From NCBI GenBank assembly GCA_001782805.1, contig MFPT01000001.1:1-13549 (forward strand): a stretch of 13,549 bases of DNA. The letters are read 5' to 3'. This document shows, in pieces, positions 12,448-13,549 of this stretch. Made by a program: the position numbers and the translations under genes. The stretch is from Candidatus Magasanikbacteria bacterium RIFCSPHIGHO2_01_FULL_41_23. Lineage in GTDB: Bacteria > Patescibacteria > ABY1 > Magasanikbacterales > UBA922. Within the stretch, counting starts at the first letter, position 1, and each line of letters starts with the position of its first letter. Under the pieces are notes generated by a model. The model searched no databases, was not told the DNA's origin, and saw only the letters and a list, made by a program, of their open reading frames with translations.

Positions 12448-13434
12448 TTAAAATAATTTTGACGCCGGTAATACTAACACGTCATCAATGTTTTTGCAAC
12501 CTAACAAAACTTGAATCAAACGATCAACTCCCAACGCTATTCCCGCTGATGGAGGCATTAAACCGACTGCTTCCACAAAATCTTCGTCAATGGCAAAAAT
12601 GTCTTTGCCTAAATCAACCCGACGTTCCTGCTCTTCTGTCAACCGTCGACGTTGTTCCACCGCGTCAGTTAATTCGGAAAATCCATTCGCAATCTCCAAA
12701 CCGTTTATATATACCTCCACGCGTTCCGCATAACCAATATCGGTCGCGGATGGACGTGACAATGCCGCCATAGCTAGTGGATAATGATGTAAAATAATAC
12801 CGCCACGATCAATTAATTTCGGTTCAATTTCATTTAAAAAAATCCGATAAAATAAATCTTCATAACTTTCGTTTTCATTTGGATTAAATCCGCGTTTGCG
12901 ACATAATTCCAACATTGGTTCGCGTTCCAGATAATCATTAAAATTAATTCCTATAAACTCGCGCCACAAATCCCGCATATGAACGCGCGTAAATTTTATT
13001 TTTTGTTTCTGATTAATTTTTGTTTGCAAAAAATCACATAGATTCTCAACATCATCCATCAAACTATAAAAATCCGCATTCGCGCGATACCATTCCACCA
13101 TGGTAAATTCCGGATTATGCGTGCCACCAAAACTTTCCTGATCGCGGAATACTTTGCCCAATGAAAATATTTTTTTAAATCCGATCGCCAGTAATTTTTT
13201 CATGGCGTACTCCGGCGAAGTATGCAAATAACCCGTAAATTCTTTATTCTGTTCATTAAAAAAATTCACTGGCATGGATGATAAATATGGTTCTTGTCCG
13301 GGCAATCGGAGCAGTAATGGTGTATCCACTTCAATAAAACCGGCTACGCCAAACCAATCACGCATTGCCCGAATCAAGGCAAAACGCGACTCTAAAACTT
13401 TTTTTTGTTGTGACAAATGAGTCAATTGAGACAT
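12448..13434 (-). CDS. epmA: EF-P--(R)-beta-lysine ligase EpmA
   Basis: This 328-residue protein is a class II lysyl-tRNA synthetase catalytic domain without the anticodon-binding domain, as expected for EpmA (also GenX/PoxA/YjeA). It activates (R)-beta-lysine and attaches it to the conserved lysine of EF-P. Motif 2 is seen around Phe96-Arg97 with HNPEFTMVEWY (106-116), and motif 3 as GIALGVDRL (298-306). EIANGFSEL near the C-terminal third matches the substrate pocket of LysRS-like enzymes. The upstream AGAGG about 7 bases before the ATG may serve as ribosome binding site. A direct efp partner follows 6 bp downstream. No EpmB (lysine 2,3-aminomutase) is in the window, so the beta-lysine source is unknown. 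The enzyme might use alpha-lysine instead. Confidence 0.92.
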   Translation of the reverse strand: MSQLTHLSQQKKVLESRFALIRAMRDWFGVAGFIEVDTPLLLRLPGQEPYLSSMPVNFFNEQNKEFTGYLHTSPEYAMKKLLAIGFKKIFSLGKVFRDQESFGGTHNPEFTMVEWYRANADFYSLMDDVENLCDFLQTKINQKQKIKFTRVHMRDLWREFIGINFNDYLEREPMLELCRKRGFNPNENESYEDLFYRIFLNEIEPKLIDRGGIILHHYPLAMAALSRPSATDIGYAERVEVYINGLEIANGFSELTDAVEQRRRLTEEQERRVDLGKDIFAIDEDFVEAVGLMPPSAGIALGVDRLIQVLLGCKNIDDVLVLPASKLF

Positions 13435-13506
13435 ATAATTGCCTCTATTGAGCGCCTTTTTTTATAATTTGTCAATAATCCGCATGCATAAGTTAACATA
13501 CATCCT

Positions 13507-13534
13507 GCACTCCTTGGAAACCCAAGGACTATGC
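13507..13534. repeat. Small hairpin upstream of epmA
   Basis: TCCTTGG (13511-13517) pairs with CCAAGGA (13522-13528) around an AAAC loop, and GCA (13507-13509) can also pair with TGC (13532-13534) below it. It lies about 75 bp upstream of the epmA ATG with no T-run adjoining. Its role is not clear; it could belong to whatever lies beyond the window edge. Confidence 0.4.
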
Positions 13535-13549
13535 AAGTACACCGACTAT

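Overview
The window reads as a chromosome segment of a small-genome bacterium, most likely a member of the Candidate Phyla Radiation (Patescibacteria, perhaps a Parcubacteria-type lineage). The placement is an inference. It rests on the AT-rich, compact layout, the scarcity of Shine-Dalgarno sites, a solitary MazF/PemK-type toxin, isolated central-carbon enzymes without their usual pathway neighbours, and a TrmB-family regulator. Genes read through with the standard code, and TGA acts as a stop. No rRNA, tRNA, CRISPR array or transposase was recognised.

Layout. Bases 1-552 are non-coding and hold inverted repeats, including an 80-nt hairpin. A ThDP-dependent acetolactate-synthase-type enzyme (553-2235) follows. 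A 424-nt gap then carries two hairpins with complementary loops, plus a third hairpin just before a MazF/PemK-like gene (2660-3124). A succinate-semialdehyde-type aldehyde dehydrogenase (3174-4562) comes next. Three minus-strand accessory genes follow: A (4555-5973, coiled-coil), B (6129-6893, JAMM/MPN metalloprotease-like) and C (7016-8482, a paralogue of A). Then come a full-length transketolase (8611-10494), a convergent TrmB-type regulator (10491-11231), a divergent GC-rich small gene with a strong Shine-Dalgarno (11355-11765), and a minus-strand epmA-efp pair (13434-11872).

The most unusual part is 4518-8545. Genes A and C share a promoter design in which a run of G (7 and 10) lies between TTGACA and TACAAT. 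The spacer is therefore 16 or 19 bp and would change whenever the run slips. Gene B has a run of nine G inside codons 7-10, where gain or loss of one base gives an early stop. These are the only homopolymeric G/C runs of seven or more that I saw in the window. They suggest a set of phase-variable (contingency) genes. In addition, the 3' end of each of the three genes abuts or overlaps a copy of the last 14 codons of the aldehyde dehydrogenase. One copy is the intact gene's own end. The other two are orphan tails that differ mostly at third codon positions. The locus therefore looks like a stack of modules inserted or recombined at the dehydrogenase 3' end, each carrying its own diverged tail.

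Elsewhere, the TrmB regulator and its divergent neighbour share a 24-bp perfect palindrome containing TATCAC-N6-GTGATA, close to the TATCAC-N5-GTGATA operator known for archaeal TrmB proteins. The transketolase and the dehydrogenase each carry a short in-frame insertion resembling dispersed palindromic repeats. EpmA and EF-P (with Lys32 in the modification loop) form a two-gene unit for EF-P modification, but no EpmB is present in the window.
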